Source: Naumovozyma dairenensis CBS 421
Lineage: Eukaryota; Ascomycota; Saccharomycetes; Saccharomycetales; Saccharomycetaceae
NCBI RefSeq assembly: GCF_000227115.2
Contig: NC_016487.1
Location: 310,001-374,000 of the forward strand
DNA: 64,000 nucleotides
Reading direction: 5' to 3'
Within the stretch, counting starts at the first letter, position 1, and each line of letters begins with the position of its first letter. The notes beneath the pieces were generated by a model. That model did not search any database, was not told the origin of the DNA, and was given only the letters and a program-made list of their open reading frames with translations. The translations under genes and the position numbers were made by a program. Positions 30,490-41,524 of this stretch are shown in pieces.

Positions 30490-30897
30490 ATGGGTATATG
30501 TGCGAGTAAGACAGACTCTCCAACAACAACAACAACAGCTACTACTACCACCAATACAAATAAACCAGTACAAAGAATAAGACCTAAGCATAACAAGAAT
30601 GCTGAGGAAACTACTAAAGGAACTAGGAAAAAGAAAACAGTAGCTGCAGTACAAACGAGTGGTACTAAGCTAGGCGCTGCGACAAATGATGATGATGATG
30701 GTGGTAAGTTATCACCGAAAGAAGCTGCAAGGTTGGCGGCAGAGAAACGTTTCAAAGAAGCAACTGAAAAGGAAACCAAAGGTGAATTGGGTAAGAAATT
30801 AGCTAGTGAAAGAGCCAAGACATATAAAGCTCATGTTTTGGAAGATGCTGAGAAAAGGAACTTGGAGAGAGAGAGGGAAAATCTAACGTTCGATTAA
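30490..30897 (+). CDS. YGL108C-like protein with N-terminal acylation signal
   Basis: A 135-residue hydrophilic protein of unknown function. The start MGICASK fits N-myristoylation at Gly2 (Ser6 present) with Cys4 available for palmitoylation, so membrane attachment is likely. The middle is low complexity (Thr/Lys/Ala) and the conserved part is the C-terminal LSPKEAARLAAEKRF and KGELGKKLASERAK helices, which match the S. cerevisiae YGL108C protein as I remember it. Its place between RMD9 and CUE3 agrees with YGL107C-YGL108C-YGL110C. No biochemical role can be inferred. Confidence 0.88.
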   Translation: MGICASKTDSPTTTTTATTTTNTNKPVQRIRPKHNKNAEETTKGTRKKKTVAAVQTSGTKLGAATNDDDDGGKLSPKEAARLAAEKRFKEATEKETKGELGKKLASERAKTYKAHVLEDAEKRNLERERENLTFD

Positions 30898-31556
30898 TGC
30901 GAATCTTTTGAGGTATTCAAGTTGAATTCCTTAATAATCAAGTAAACTTACTACTAACCGGTTATATTATTTGTAATCTATTCCTAACTAGGTACACATA
31001 TACATCGCACCGACTACGTGATAAGCCAGAGAAATCTCTTGTTTGAACGAACGCTGTTAGTATATATAAAGGTTTAAGATTATGCAATAAGATTATAAAA
31101 GGGTTGAACCCAATCATTGGGATGTCTCGATACTCATACTTGTTTGAGGAAGGAATAGTGTTATATATATACTGAGGACTATACTGGGACAAGTTGATAC
31201 GGTAAAACGCATATCTTTCCTTCACGATTTGTCGCTGCTACCAATTATAACAAACATATATATAATATGTAATAATAAATAAAAGTCTCCGCTATTCATT
31301 ACTCGAAAGCCTTTAATCACCATGTAATAAACTCAAATGTGTCTTCCCGGTACGTATGTAGGTAACTGACCTTTAATACGTTATTGCTGCTAAGATCTGC
31401 GCTGTTCGTAAAGTGGAAAACTCTGAGACAGTAAAAGAGAAGTTCTATGGTGAATCTATTAAATAAAACATTCAGAATAAGAGTAAAGGGCTGATTATAT
31501 GAGGAAACTTATAACCTGATTACTATAGACCTTTTGAAACACCCTCATAACTTCAA
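30898..31556. other. CUE3 upstream interval
   Basis: About 660 bp, AT-rich with several TATATA runs. The minus-strand frame 30962-31225 lacks any family signal and is not called. Confidence 0.5.
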
Positions 31557-33590
31557 ATGAACCGTATTATCGACATCACTGGAGAAACCGCTGAGATATC
31601 GCTACCTATAGTGAAATTTCCTCCATTATCATTAACTGCATTACTAGTGGAAAAGGACCCGGTAGTATGGGCGCATTTATTAGAAACATATGTGGAATAT
31701 TTTGAATTCTTGATGACCAATAATAATCTAGAACAATTAGATGCATCAACGTTCGATCATCTTTGCATTTTCATCAGAAGTTACATTCATGAGATGGCTC
31801 TGAACGTGGGTAATTTGGCCAGTCTTGGTATGAATCATGACGTTACGGAACAATCATTCAAATTAAGGTGTTGGATATTCCAAATGATTAAAGATTGTGG
31901 GTTGTTACATCTACAAATTTATGGGGAGACACTATGGGATTTAGTTAAATTATTTGTGGAGGAGAATCCTGTTTCCGTACGATCTTTGATCGACTCATCA
32001 TTGAAACCAAAGATTAATACACAGAAGGCGCAATTGAATAGGATACATCAATTACAACAACAATTGAAACATATTATAGAATCTGGGAATTTTACAAGAG
32101 TGGATTTGAAAGCGTTCCAAGCTTTGTTGAGTAAGAAGTCTCTGAAACCAAATAAATTTTCTGAGCAATTCTTGACACCTTCATGGGTCGAAACCATTGA
32201 ATTGCTGTGGGCTAAGGGTAAAGGTAGAGCGAATGTGATTGCTAGACAATTATTAATTACCACTTTATTGTCCGTTCCAGCAAAGTCCATTGCTAATGTT
32301 ATGAAAGAGTTAGGTATAAGTGATATCGATACACTATTGTTATATCCTTTACTAGGTTGTATCTTAATAAATGAAAAATTCCAAGCAAGAATACCTAACT
32401 TATTATCAACAGTTGGGTTCCTGAACGTTACAAACAATGACCAAACAACAGATGACAACGTTGATTCTATAAACGATGACTTTCCCCAGGATATCAATAG
32501 CAATGAAGCAGAACCTTTCCAAATACAAATTAAACAAGAAGACTTGAATGCATTAGGTGAGTTGTTCCCAGGCTTATCGAATTATCAAAAGACTGTCCTA
32601 TTACAGAGATACGATTCTAATGTTGAACTAGTAACGAATCTTCTGTTTGAAGATCCTTCCATAATCGATAATATACCACAAGTGAATCCTTCTGAACCTA
32701 AAGCTGTTAAAAATAGGCAATCAGCCAAGAAAATTGTTTCATTAGATAAAGAGGATGAAACTCAATCAGAATTAGAATTAGATACCAACCACATCAAATC
32801 AGCATCGAAGAATGAAATGGCAAGTATAACGAAGAAACATGTCCCAGATGAATTACGTAATAAGACATTAACAAGGGCGTTGAAATTACTTTATGATGAT
32901 GATGAAGACGAAAGAGATGATACATATGATGAAGCAGAAGTGAATCGTTCTAATACCAAGATTGGATTAGACACAGATAATGATAACGACGGAGATGTTG
33001 CTGAAGAGACCTCGCAACAAACGAAAAAGACTGCAGCAAGGTATGACGCTATTGAAGGTTATTTATGGCAGTTATTGAAAGAGGATAAATCATTATTTGA
33101 GAGATCTAAGAGAGGTTCGAAAGTAAGGAAGGATATGAAACAACAAACTAACTGGTCTGATGAACAAATAGAAGGTTGGTCGCGTATGTTGGAAAGATCT
33201 CCTCAGAGAGCAAGGATTCTGGAAGAGAAGTTCATGTTTAGAGGGAATAAAAGATCAGGAAAGACATCGTTTGTACAAAATAGAGATCAAGATACGGATC
33301 AAGAACTGCCTTCTCGAGGACCATCATGGACGCCAAAACAACAAAGTAATGCCAAGAATAATCGTGATCATAATAGAAACTTGCGGAAGAAGGCAAATAA
33401 TAGTACTGATAAAAAAAGTGAGGAAAATAATGGTACCAAAAGTGATAAGAACAAGGTCCAGCAGGAACGTAAAAATCCTGACACTAAATCTGATACCAAG
33501 ACTGAAGCGAACACTGAGAATGGAACAAACAAGAATAAGAAGAAGAAGGCCTCCAAATCTAGTCATAATAGAAAATCAGGATTTAGATAG
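31557..33590 (+). CDS. CUE3: Cue3, CUE-domain ubiquitin-binding protein of ribosome quality control
   Basis: A 677-residue protein; in yeast Cue3 (ASCC2 relative) joins the helicase Slh1 and Rqt4 in the RQT complex that splits stalled, ubiquitinated ribosomes. A helical N-terminal region (1-250) is followed by a CUE domain at about 330-370 (LGELFPGLSNYQKTVLLQRY with the LL motif NLLFED). The C-terminal third is charged, ending in a Lys/Asn-rich tail (KNKKKKASKSSHNRKSGFR). Acidic runs around 445-455 are species-specific. Position matches YGL110C. Confidence 0.92.
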   Translation: MNRIIDITGETAEISLPIVKFPPLSLTALLVEKDPVVWAHLLETYVEYFEFLMTNNNLEQLDASTFDHLCIFIRSYIHEMALNVGNLASLGMNHDVTEQSFKLRCWIFQMIKDCGLLHLQIYGETLWDLVKLFVEENPVSVRSLIDSSLKPKINTQKAQLNRIHQLQQQLKHIIESGNFTRVDLKAFQALLSKKSLKPNKFSEQFLTPSWVETIELLWAKGKGRANVIARQLLITTLLSVPAKSIANVMKELGISDIDTLLLYPLLGCILINEKFQARIPNLLSTVGFLNVTNNDQTTDDNVDSINDDFPQDINSNEAEPFQIQIKQEDLNALGELFPGLSNYQKTVLLQRYDSNVELVTNLLFEDPSIIDNIPQVNPSEPKAVKNRQSAKKIVSLDKEDETQSELELDTNHIKSASKNEMASITKKHVPDELRNKTLTRALKLLYDDDEDERDDTYDEAEVNRSNTKIGLDTDNDNDGDVAEETSQQTKKTAARYDAIEGYLWQLLKEDKSLFERSKRGSKVRKDMKQQTNWSDEQIEGWSRMLERSPQRARILEEKFMFRGNKRSGKTSFVQNRDQDTDQELPSRGPSWTPKQQSNAKNNRDHNRNLRKKANNSTDKKSEENNGTKSDKNKVQQERKNPDTKSDTKTEANTENGTNKNKKKKASKSSHNRKSGFR

Positions 33591-33924
33591 GCAATGGAGG
33601 GTGTATTACAGCTCCATTTGCAGGGAACTAGAATGTGTTCACAACAACAACACTTCCATTTCAGTATTACTTCACTGAACCCACCACAGATCTCGAACTG
33701 TTAAGATGCGTGGTGTCTGCATTACCCGCCCGAGAAACGTGGTAATGAAGTAAAGGGGGAAGTTCCCAATAATAAGAATTTACAAATTGGATAGATAGAT
33801 AAATAGATAGATAATCGATAATCATTTCTTTCTGGTCTCTATTTAACAAGTTTAGTCAGTGTTTTTGTCAACGTATATATATAGTAAACCAAATTTGTTA
33901 TAGATATTAGTTGAGAGTCTCCTA
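33591..33924. promoter_or_regulatory. CUE3-ARC40 intergenic region with a Reb1 site
   Basis: About 330 bp between tandem genes. TTACCCG at 33722-33728, a perfect core for the general regulatory factor Reb1, is 197 bp upstream of the ARC40 ATG and 130 bp past the CUE3 stop. It could set a nucleosome-depleted promoter and terminate CUE3 read-through. A GATA-rich run (33795-33820) is also present. Confidence 0.55.
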
Positions 33925-35076
33925 ATGTCATTTCAAACAACCGATAAATCAGTTCTAGCTGCTTTCAAGCTAGTCAAAGCGCCAATTTATTCCCATTGTT
34001 TCTCCAATGATAGATCCCTATTAGCCATCACATGTGAAACAGATTGTTTAATCTATAGAATGAATGGAGCCAATGCTAATCCTAAATTAGTGGCTACTTT
34101 ATCTAACCATGATAAAACTATCACCGCAGTCGATATCTCTATCCATGGTCGTATCGTTACTTGTTCTCAAGATAGAAATGCATATGTTTGGGAACCATTA
34201 AGTGATGGAACTTACAAACCAACATTAGTCTTATTGCGTATTAATAGAGCAGCCACCTGTGTAACATGGGCACCTAATGGGTATAAATTTGCCGTTGGGT
34301 CAAGCGCTCGTATCATTGCTGTTTGTTATTATGAACAAGAAAACAATTGGTGGGTTTCTAAACATATTAAGAAACCTATCAAATCTACAATTAACTGTTT
34401 ATCATGGCATGCAAATGGTGTCCTATTGGCATCAGGTGGTACCGACGGTTATGTTAGAGTATTCTCTGGGTTTATTAAGGGCTTAGACACTAAGGAAGCA
34501 GTTGCTGGATCCGTCTGGGGCACTAAATTCCCATTCGGTTCTTTAGTGAATGAACGTTATCATGGTGCATATGTTCATGATGTTAAATGGCGTAGTAACA
34601 TTGAAAAAATTGCTTATGTGGCTCATGATGGTACTTTGAATATTTTTGATTCACAAAATGATTTACAATCTGTAAATGCTCCAGATGGTTTACCATTCAA
34701 AGCCTTAGTTTGGATTAATGATCACGAAATTATTTGTGCAGGTTATTCATGCCATCCTGTCTTATTTGCAGAAGCAGCTCAAGGTTGGAAGTTTGCCAAG
34801 AATTTAGATAAAGTAGCTGATTCGAATCAAGCTCAAATCTCTACACATACTACCGGTACTAGTGTGGAAGATGAAGATGAAAATCCAACTTTTGGAATGT
34901 CTGCTTTGAAGAAGTTTAAAGAATTGGATTTGAAAGGTAAAGTTTCTGCCAATGTCAAAGAAAGTGCTCATGAAAATGCTATTTCAGAATTAGCATCATT
35001 TGCTGAATCTTCAGGACAAGTCACCCAAGTTTCCTCATCTGGATTAGATGGTAAAATCGTCATATATACTATTTAA
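33925..35076 (+). CDS. ARC40: Arc40 (ARPC1), WD40 subunit of the Arp2/3 complex
   Basis: A 383-residue WD40 propeller of the actin-nucleating Arp2/3 complex, needed for cortical patches and endocytosis. ARPC1-type sequence runs through the protein: PIYSHCFSNDRSLLAI, HDKTITAVDISIHGRIVTCSQDRNAYVW, NRAATCVTWAPNGYKFAVGS and TINCLSWHANGVLLASGGTDGYVRVFS. A conserved acidic loop precedes the last blade (VEDEDENPTFGMSALKKF). In S. cerevisiae the gene is YBR234C, next to DAD3 and PBP2, both of which lie nearby here; it interrupts the YGL110-YGL112 order. Confidence 0.97.
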   Translation: MSFQTTDKSVLAAFKLVKAPIYSHCFSNDRSLLAITCETDCLIYRMNGANANPKLVATLSNHDKTITAVDISIHGRIVTCSQDRNAYVWEPLSDGTYKPTLVLLRINRAATCVTWAPNGYKFAVGSSARIIAVCYYEQENNWWVSKHIKKPIKSTINCLSWHANGVLLASGGTDGYVRVFSGFIKGLDTKEAVAGSVWGTKFPFGSLVNERYHGAYVHDVKWRSNIEKIAYVAHDGTLNIFDSQNDLQSVNAPDGLPFKALVWINDHEIICAGYSCHPVLFAEAAQGWKFAKNLDKVADSNQAQISTHTTGTSVEDEDENPTFGMSALKKFKELDLKGKVSANVKESAHENAISELASFAESSGQVTQVSSSGLDGKIVIYTI

Positions 35077-35291
35077 AGAATAAACCCTGCAGCTATAAAT
35101 ATGGATATATAGACTACATTGAAAATAGTAATGAAATGAATATTTAATATTAGAAGTGTGTAAGGAGAAAATGTTAGAATATATCTAACAGATATATGAA
35201 ACAGATAATGTTGCTCTTATGGGTGCATTTACATCACTATGTACCTATCTCTTCTTGTTCATATGATTGCCTTTTTCTTTCTCTTGCATGG

Positions 35292-35549
35292 TTATTCTAA
35301 ATTCTTGAATTCATTCTTCTTCTGAAGTATCAATGAATAAACACTCCCCTTCAATAATGTACCAACAAGTCCCAGTTTGACTTCAATTTCCCTCATTTGT
35401 TCTAAGGCTTGTTCCGGAGAGATATTACCACTATCCCTTTTAGTTGTATTCAAATCCTTGATTGTATTATCGAGAGACTGAAGTGATCGTGCAAGGTGTC
35501 TATATTTTTCTAGAACATTTTGTTGTAATGGAGTTATTTCTTCCGACAT
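35292..35549 (-). CDS. DAD3: Dad3, subunit of the DASH/Dam1 kinetochore ring complex
   Basis: An 85-residue helical protein of the Dam1/DASH complex that couples kinetochores to microtubule plus ends. The family core is visible: PLQQNVLEKYRHLARSL, then SPEQALEQMREIEVKLG, then LVGTLLKGSVYSLILQKK. Slightly shorter than the yeast protein (94). Convergent with ARC40, the same pair as YBR233W-A/YBR234C, and divergent from TAF6. Confidence 0.96.
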   Translation of the reverse strand: MSEEITPLQQNVLEKYRHLARSLQSLDNTIKDLNTTKRDSGNISPEQALEQMREIEVKLGLVGTLLKGSVYSLILQKKNEFKNLE

Positions 35550-35836
35550 TTTTTTCAGATATTTAGTTTATAGAATGTGAATATGATTTGATTGAATATC
35601 TAAACTGAATATAAAATATAATAAAGTTCCATCTACTTTTCTGCTTATTTTTTGGTTCATCTGAATTGATTATCCATCAAGTTCGTTTTCTTTGAAAACC
35701 GATTCCACAACTTTTCATTTGAAATTCAAACAACTTGGAAAATAAAAGTAGCATCATTGACAGTTGAACAAGACAAACTAAAAGAAACAATAAGAAGGAA
35801 GTAGAATAACAAATCACCAGGTACTCTCCATTATTA

Positions 35837-37390
35837 ATGACACAACAGCAGCAATCATATACTATTTGGTCTCCACAAGATACAGTGAAAGATGTTGCTG
35901 ATTCGTTGGGGTTGGAGAATATCAATGCTGATGTTCTCAAAGCATTAGCAATGGATGTGGAATATCGTATCTTAGAAATCATTGAACAAGCTGTAAAGTT
36001 CAAAAGACATTCAAAGAGAGATATGCTTACTACAGATGATGTAGCGAAAGCTCTAAGAGCACTTAATGTTGAACCATTATATGGATACCATGATGGGTCA
36101 GCTGAAAACAAAAATGTTTCATTTGGGAAAGTCACCACAGGAGGTCAATCTATCTACTATTTGAATGATGAAGAAGTTGATTTGGATAAATTAATTAACG
36201 AACCGTTACCACAAGTCCCTCGTGTACCAACTTTCACTGCACATTGGTTAGCTGTCGAAGGTGTCCAACCAGCAATTATAGAAAATCCAAATCTAAATGA
36301 CATTCGAGCTTCACAACCTCCATTTGTAAGAGGAGCAATAGTGACAGCTTTAAATGATACCAGTTTACAAACATCTACCACCTCTAACGAATCTGCAATG
36401 ATAGTGTCAGAAAATAAAGAGTCAGATCATTTCTCCATTGTGAAACCAGGTCAAAATACAGAAGTGAAACCATTAGTTAAACATGTTCTATCCAAAGAAC
36501 TACAAATATATTTCAATAAGGTCATTGCTGCATTAATAACAACAGATACAGAAAATCCAGATGCTCAATATATGAAAACAGCGGCCTTAACCTCTTTAAG
36601 AACAGACAGTGGTTTACATCAATTGGTACCATATTTCATACAATTTATTGCCGAGCAAATTACACATAATCTCTCGAATTTAGAGTTATTAACAACAATT
36701 TTGGAAATGATTTATTCGCTTCTAAGTAACACATCTATTTTCCTGGATCCATATATTCATTCATTAATGCCATCCATATTAACATTACTATTAGCCAAGA
36801 AACTCGGTGGTACATTAACACATGATACACCGGAAGAACTTCATGAATCCCTCGAAAGAACAAATGCATTACGTGATTTTGCTGCTTCTTTATTGGATTA
36901 TGTGCTTAAGAAGTTCCCACAAATTTATAAATCATTGAAGCCAAGAATTACAAGAACACTTTTGAAAACATTCTTGGATACAAATCGTGTCTTTGGTACA
37001 TATTATGGTTGTTTGCGTGGTATATCTGTTTTGGAATCAGAGTCCATTAGATTCTTTTTGGGGAATTTATATAATTGGGCAAGATTGGTTTTCAATGAAC
37101 AAGATTATACGTTGGAAGATTTAGACAAGGAGAATTTTTTCGAAAATAATAGCAATAAGAAATTCTCAAAGGAAGAAATCGAATACCTAGTAAATACAGT
37201 AATTAATGCTATATGTGTGCTGAAGAATGATTTGCCGGATATCTATTCAGGTAAAGACGAAGAAGTCAGTGAAGAGGATAAGAAAAAACTGGTAGAACGA
37301 TGTGGTGTTACTATAGCAAGCTCCATATTAAAAAGAGAAGACGCCAAAGCCTTAATATGTGCTATATTCTTTGGAGAGAAAGTAGAATAA
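35837..37390 (+). CDS. TAF6: Taf6, TFIID and SAGA histone-fold subunit
   Basis: A 517-residue subunit shared by TFIID and SAGA that pairs with Taf9. The H4-like histone fold is at about 10-80 ([20 protein letters not shown] through [19 protein letters not shown]), followed by the conserved linker and a HEAT-repeat domain (about 210-460; [34 protein letters not shown]). Length and order match the yeast protein. It is convergent with SLD3, as in YGL112C/YGL113W. Confidence 0.97.
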   Translation: MTQQQQSYTIWSPQDTVKDVADSLGLENINADVLKALAMDVEYRILEIIEQAVKFKRHSKRDMLTTDDVAKALRALNVEPLYGYHDGSAENKNVSFGKVTTGGQSIYYLNDEEVDLDKLINEPLPQVPRVPTFTAHWLAVEGVQPAIIENPNLNDIRASQPPFVRGAIVTALNDTSLQTSTTSNESAMIVSENKESDHFSIVKPGQNTEVKPLVKHVLSKELQIYFNKVIAALITTDTENPDAQYMKTAALTSLRTDSGLHQLVPYFIQFIAEQITHNLSNLELLTTILEMIYSLLSNTSIFLDPYIHSLMPSILTLLLAKKLGGTLTHDTPEELHESLERTNALRDFAASLLDYVLKKFPQIYKSLKPRITRTLLKTFLDTNRVFGTYYGCLRGISVLESESIRFFLGNLYNWARLVFNEQDYTLEDLDKENFFENNSNKKFSKEEIEYLVNTVINAICVLKNDLPDIYSGKDEEVSEEDKKKLVERCGVTIASSILKREDAKALICAIFFGEKVE

Positions 37391-37590
37391 AAAAATGCTA
37401 GATGTCTAGAAAAATAAATTAAAGCATTATGTAACGTTAATATAGTTGATTATTCATTAATCGATTTGATATAGTCTATTTTTAAATTGTTATCATAGAA
37501 AGATATAAGTGCAATGGATGACATGCATGAATGGTAAATAATAACTGAGACTTTATGGGAAACTGAGTCGTAAAGTTATAGTCACAAGTT

Positions 37591-39651
37591 TCATGGTGCA
37601 AATAACCGTCTCCTGGTCTTCTTTTTAGGAGGACTTTCTACGGTCGAGCCCTGTATTTGTGGGGCTTGCATAGACAAGTTAGTATTCAATGGTGACAGTT
37701 TGGGTTTGTCAGCAGGAGTCTTTATTAACATACTATTATTGATAGGGGATTCTACAATTCTATGTAAAGCCGCTCTCTTATTAGGACGCTTTTCGTCCCG
37801 TTTCACCTTAGGTGTCGCCATGACTTGTATTTCGAATGGATCCAAATCTGTTTGTTCTTCTTTTTGAGGTCTGTTTTGTTGTAAATGTTCAATAGCTGAA
37901 AAGGTTTTAATTGCTTTACGTCTTCCTACCCTTTTAAATGATTGTTGGTTTTGCGGTGAGGATATATTCCCTCCAGCCATTACAGATAGAGACTTCACGT
38001 CGATGCCTGTTGCCAATTTTCTGTTTACGCTAATTTTCCTACTTGCTGAGGATTCAAGTTCTTTGACTGATAACTGTCGTTTTTGTAAATTATTCATTAG
38101 AATATCGGATTTTGTTCGAGATAATAAAGATGGTTTCCTTATTGTTTGGGAATCGGAAGCCAAGAATTCACTTAAATTGGAATCTGTTCGTGAATTTAGT
38201 AAATCGGGAAGGTGAGATCCAAGTGTGGATTGTCTTACAAAGGCTGGTCTCGGGATTCTCATCTGTGGGGAAGATGGCACTGAATTATCTATCGATGATG
38301 TTAGAGAACTTCTTCTCGAAGCTACTTGTGTCTGCGATCCGGTTGGAATATCATATGGGTCCACAATATAGTCTTTGACAGCTTTCGTAAAGGTAGGTTT
38401 CTTACTTCTTAAGCTTGGTCCTCTTAGTTTAGATGCTATGAATTCTACAGCATTTGGTGCTTTCTTGGAAAAATAAGGGATCAACACATAATTTGTAAAT
38501 CCAATGGAGGATGATTCCTTATTTTTATCTAGGATAGATTTTTTCTGCTCTTTAATTGGCGGAAGTTCATCGGATTCTGGTTCGCTCGCTTCGGTTTCAA
38601 GGATGACTTCTAATATATTTAGTTTATCCAAATACAAATCTAAACATTCCAAATAGTTAAAGGAGTTAGGTTTTGTATGCTGGATTTTTTTGTTTTCTTG
38701 ACGTTTTGATCGTATAATTGATTTCCTTGCAATATTTAAAGATCTTTTTTTTAGTTTTGCCTTGTATTTCTTTTCAAAGTTTTTAAAATTGTTATCAAGC
38801 TTATTCAAATAAATCAGTTCTAAAAGAAAAATGATTTGCAACTTGATTTCCCTCAATTTTAATATGAAGGCCAAATCTGTTAAAAATTCCTTCTGTGCTT
38901 CTATGCTCTTGTTTATGCTATATTTTCTAAGACATGCATCTCTGTGTTGGAGAAAAAATTGCTTTTCCGTAGATATATTATCATTTATTAAGAAAGTGGT
39001 ACCATCATGATGCTTATCGAAATTTGTTACTTCCAAAGTCATGTCGGATAGAATTTTTCTATATTCCTTTTGGTAATCGTCCTTAAATGCTGCCTTGCAC
39101 ATATTCTTAAAACGAACTAAATTTGACTTAACAAAATATGCCAATGGTATGTGAATTAGAAACAAACCTTCATAGTATTTATTCTCTAAATAGCTTCTCG
39201 GATCAGGTATTTGATTGTTCGAGTTTGTTGAAGAGGTTCCGATATCAGGAGGCATCATTTGTAATTTAAATGTTTCTGCATCTGGTGATAATTCTTTCGT
39301 TTTTTCTTTACATGAGGCAAATAACGCTTTAACATCAATAATGTCGGTCAATTCCTTCTCATTGTCTTCTCTACTGCCAACTGGAAGCGATGTTTGAATA
39401 TTATCTAACACTTTAATATCTTCAATATTAACATCCCACTGGACATAGTAATTCTTATTGAAATGCTCTAGTAAATAATAGGACAATTCCTCATCTTTGA
39501 AGAGGTATTTTGCCCAGAAGGGACCGTTTTGAATCGCATCAAGCACCGGTTTTGTTATGTCATTTATTTTCAATAATTTTGTGGTTTCAGATTTTAAAAG
39601 AAGGCCCTTTGGAATCGTCGTGATAAAACCAGCAAGTGACCATTTGTCCAT
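37591..39651 (-). CDS. SLD3: Sld3, replication-initiation factor
   Basis: A 686-residue protein matching Sld3, which brings Cdc45 to loaded MCM and, once CDK-phosphorylated, binds Dpb11 to fire origins. The N-terminal domain (about 1-120) and the central Cdc45-binding helical domain (about 150-430) are followed by a basic, Ser/Pro-rich disordered tail. Several S/T-P sites lie in the tail, including VESPINNS, IKTPADKPKLSP and VESPPKKKTRRR; which correspond to the essential CDK sites of yeast Sld3 cannot be settled by eye. The gene evolves fast, so synteny with TAF6 (YGL112C-YGL113W) carries much of the identification. Confidence 0.88.
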   Translation of the reverse strand: MDKWSLAGFITTIPKGLLLKSETTKLLKINDITKPVLDAIQNGPFWAKYLFKDEELSYYLLEHFNKNYYVQWDVNIEDIKVLDNIQTSLPVGSREDNEKELTDIIDVKALFASCKEKTKELSPDAETFKLQMMPPDIGTSSTNSNNQIPDPRSYLENKYYEGLFLIHIPLAYFVKSNLVRFKNMCKAAFKDDYQKEYRKILSDMTLEVTNFDKHHDGTTFLINDNISTEKQFFLQHRDACLRKYSINKSIEAQKEFLTDLAFILKLREIKLQIIFLLELIYLNKLDNNFKNFEKKYKAKLKKRSLNIARKSIIRSKRQENKKIQHTKPNSFNYLECLDLYLDKLNILEVILETEASEPESDELPPIKEQKKSILDKNKESSSIGFTNYVLIPYFSKKAPNAVEFIASKLRGPSLRSKKPTFTKAVKDYIVDPYDIPTGSQTQVASRRSSLTSSIDNSVPSSPQMRIPRPAFVRQSTLGSHLPDLLNSRTDSNLSEFLASDSQTIRKPSLLSRTKSDILMNNLQKRQLSVKELESSASRKISVNRKLATGIDVKSLSVMAGGNISSPQNQQSFKRVGRRKAIKTFSAIEHLQQNRPQKEEQTDLDPFEIQVMATPKVKRDEKRPNKRAALHRIVESPINNSMLIKTPADKPKLSPLNTNLSMQAPQIQGSTVESPPKKKTRRRLFAP

Positions 39652-40144
39652 TGTAAGATGGTCTTCTTTTAAAACTGAACCTATAGATAATAGGAACCTC
39701 TGTTACTTGAATTCTAGACGCATTCATTTGAATTTGTTTTTTCACAGCTATAAAATCTAAATCATGATAAACAAATTACCGTTTCGCATTCCCGAAGCGC
39801 CCATATTAAAAGATCATCATCTTCTAAGGCCATTTAGTGAAATAGTAATGGTGAAGATCGATACAAGATGTCAAGTAAGAATTGATAGAATCTTAAAAAA
39901 TAACCTTAGCGGAGGCCATACTTCGAGAACAGATAGGGCACGATAATCCATCGTATTTTTATCATATCCATGTGACGAATATAAACATTATGGATATTAT
40001 GCATGAGTGTCTTTATTATTACTAGTTTTATTTATTCTAAAAGTGTCTCTATTATATTAGTATGATTCCCTTTTTCTTGGAAAACATCCTTTCATATAAT
40101 TTAATCTATATACTATACTTCCACTTCCAATACATTTTTTAATA
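39652..40144. other. SLD3 upstream interval
   Basis: About 490 bp between tandem minus-strand genes. It holds a 60-codon plus-strand frame (39764-39946) that I do not consider supported, and otherwise AT-rich sequence. Confidence 0.45.
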
Positions 40145-41524
40145 CTATATATCATGTTTGATATAGTTTCTTCGTTGAGTACTTATTCTGTCCAATTCAA
40201 TTTTGTTGCTTATCAACATGATGGCAGCTTGAGACCCCATACCAGTTCCTCTTATTGTAAGTTTTCTTTCCGTTGCTCCCTCAACTGAATCATCAATAAT
40301 TATGGAACACCCTGTCGTTTCTTTAATTGAATTTATATGCTTCCCCTCTTTACCAATGATATTACCAACGTAGTTTTCGTCGATGTATATTTCTCTTTTA
40401 ACAGATGGCAAATGAGAAGATGGAACTGACATATTCGGAAACGAGTTATCAACAGTTCTTACATGAGGAATTGAAAAACTAGGAGTAAACGATGTTGCAT
40501 TGGCTGCATTGGCTGTAGTGTACATTACGGGAGTCATTAGAGGTTGTTGTATTGGTATTGGAGATTCGACTGACATCATCATCACTGGCTGCCTACCGGA
40601 TCGTTTAGTACGGTACCCGTTGTATTTATTGTTTGAGTGATATTGATAAAATCTTTGCGGTTGGCCACCAAAGGAGCTGTTATATGAGGAATTGGGAAGA
40701 GCAGAATACATTGGAGTCGGTTGATAGAAAATTCCTCTTTTTTTCTTTGATACTTCTTTACAATTCAGTAAAGTTTGTCCCATATAGAATGTGGCAATGT
40801 GGATGGCATCCGGAACACCCGTTACTGTCAATATTCTATCATTTGAAGGTACTAATTGGTCCCTAGATGCAGAAAGTTTGGCTGCACTCAAATCTTCAAT
40901 CTCCTTCAACCTCAGTCCGTGTTTGCCGATTATGTAACCTATCAGGTGGTGAGAAAGTAGGAGGTTAATTGTCGTAAGAACTTTCGAAGGTTTGTCATCG
41001 TCGACAACAACGCTACTGGGCTCGTTGTCAGTACCATCATTAGATGCAGTAGTAGTGCTTTTATCGTTCGTAGTACTTATCACTCTTGCAATCTGTCCGC
41101 ATGCCTTTGCAGCATTCTCGCAACTCCCCTTTATATAAATGACACGTTCTGGAACGCCTCTGATATTTTCAGAAACATTGATTCTAGTAGAAGTTTCGTT
41201 TTTAATTCGAGAAATAGTTTCACCTCTATGGCCTACAATCAGTGACGCCTGTTTTACCGTACATAACAATCTTAAAAATACAAGATCATCGTCGTCCGTT
41301 TTATTGGAGTCATCTTCATAATTCGTGACTTCTTCTTCTTCTTGGTCAGTTGTTTCGGAAACTTCATCATGGGAAACACTTAATTCCTTCTTTTGTATCT
41401 CCGCAATATCATCTAATGCTACTCTTTTAATAGCAGCTTCGAGCTTTTCCTCGACAACTTCGTCTTTCTTTCTCTTAAGTAAATTGGAGGTTTCATTAAC
41501 CATTTCGTCAGTAACCGTACTCAT
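40145..41524 (-). CDS. PBP2: Pbp2-like protein with three KH domains
   Basis: A 459-residue RNA-binding protein with three KH domains of PCBP/hnRNP K type. KH1 (about 82-145) has the GxxG loop GHRG, KH2 (about 185-250) has GKHG and KH3 (about 380-440) has GKEG in the conserved context VGNIIGKEGKHINSIKE. The N-terminus is acidic and the KH2-KH3 linker is low complexity. Yeast Pbp2 was found as a Pab1-binding-protein partner. Hek2 is the alternative three-KH protein, but DAD3 and ARC40 nearby match YBR233W-YBR233W-A-YBR234C, favouring PBP2. Confidence 0.88.
   Translation of the reverse strand: MSTVTDEMVNETSNLLKRKKDEVVEEKLEAAIKRVALDDIAEIQKKELSVSHDEVSETTDQEEEEVTNYEDDSNKTDDDDLVFLRLLCTVKQASLIVGHRGETISRIKNETSTRINVSENIRGVPERVIYIKGSCENAAKACGQIARVISTTNDKSTTTASNDGTDNEPSSVVVDDDKPSKVLTTINLLLSHHLIGYIIGKHGLRLKEIEDLSAAKLSASRDQLVPSNDRILTVTGVPDAIHIATFYMGQTLLNCKEVSKKKRGIFYQPTPMYSALPNSSYNSSFGGQPQRFYQYHSNNKYNGYRTKRSGRQPVMMMSVESPIPIQQPLMTPVMYTTANAANATSFTPSFSIPHVRTVDNSFPNMSVPSSHLPSVKREIYIDENYVGNIIGKEGKHINSIKETTGCSIIIDDSVEGATERKLTIRGTGMGSQAAIMLISNKIELDRISTQRRNYIKHDI

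Noticed and set aside
30412..30818. Minus-strand frames opposite the YGL108C-like gene
   Set aside because: They are antisense to a conserved protein and consist of Ser/Cys/Val runs generated by Thr/Lys/Ala codons of the sense gene.
33271..33678. 135-codon plus frame overlapping the CUE3 3' end
   Set aside because: It is a frame-shifted shadow of the Lys/Asn-rich CUE3 tail and yields Arg/Ile/Val-rich translation with no domain.
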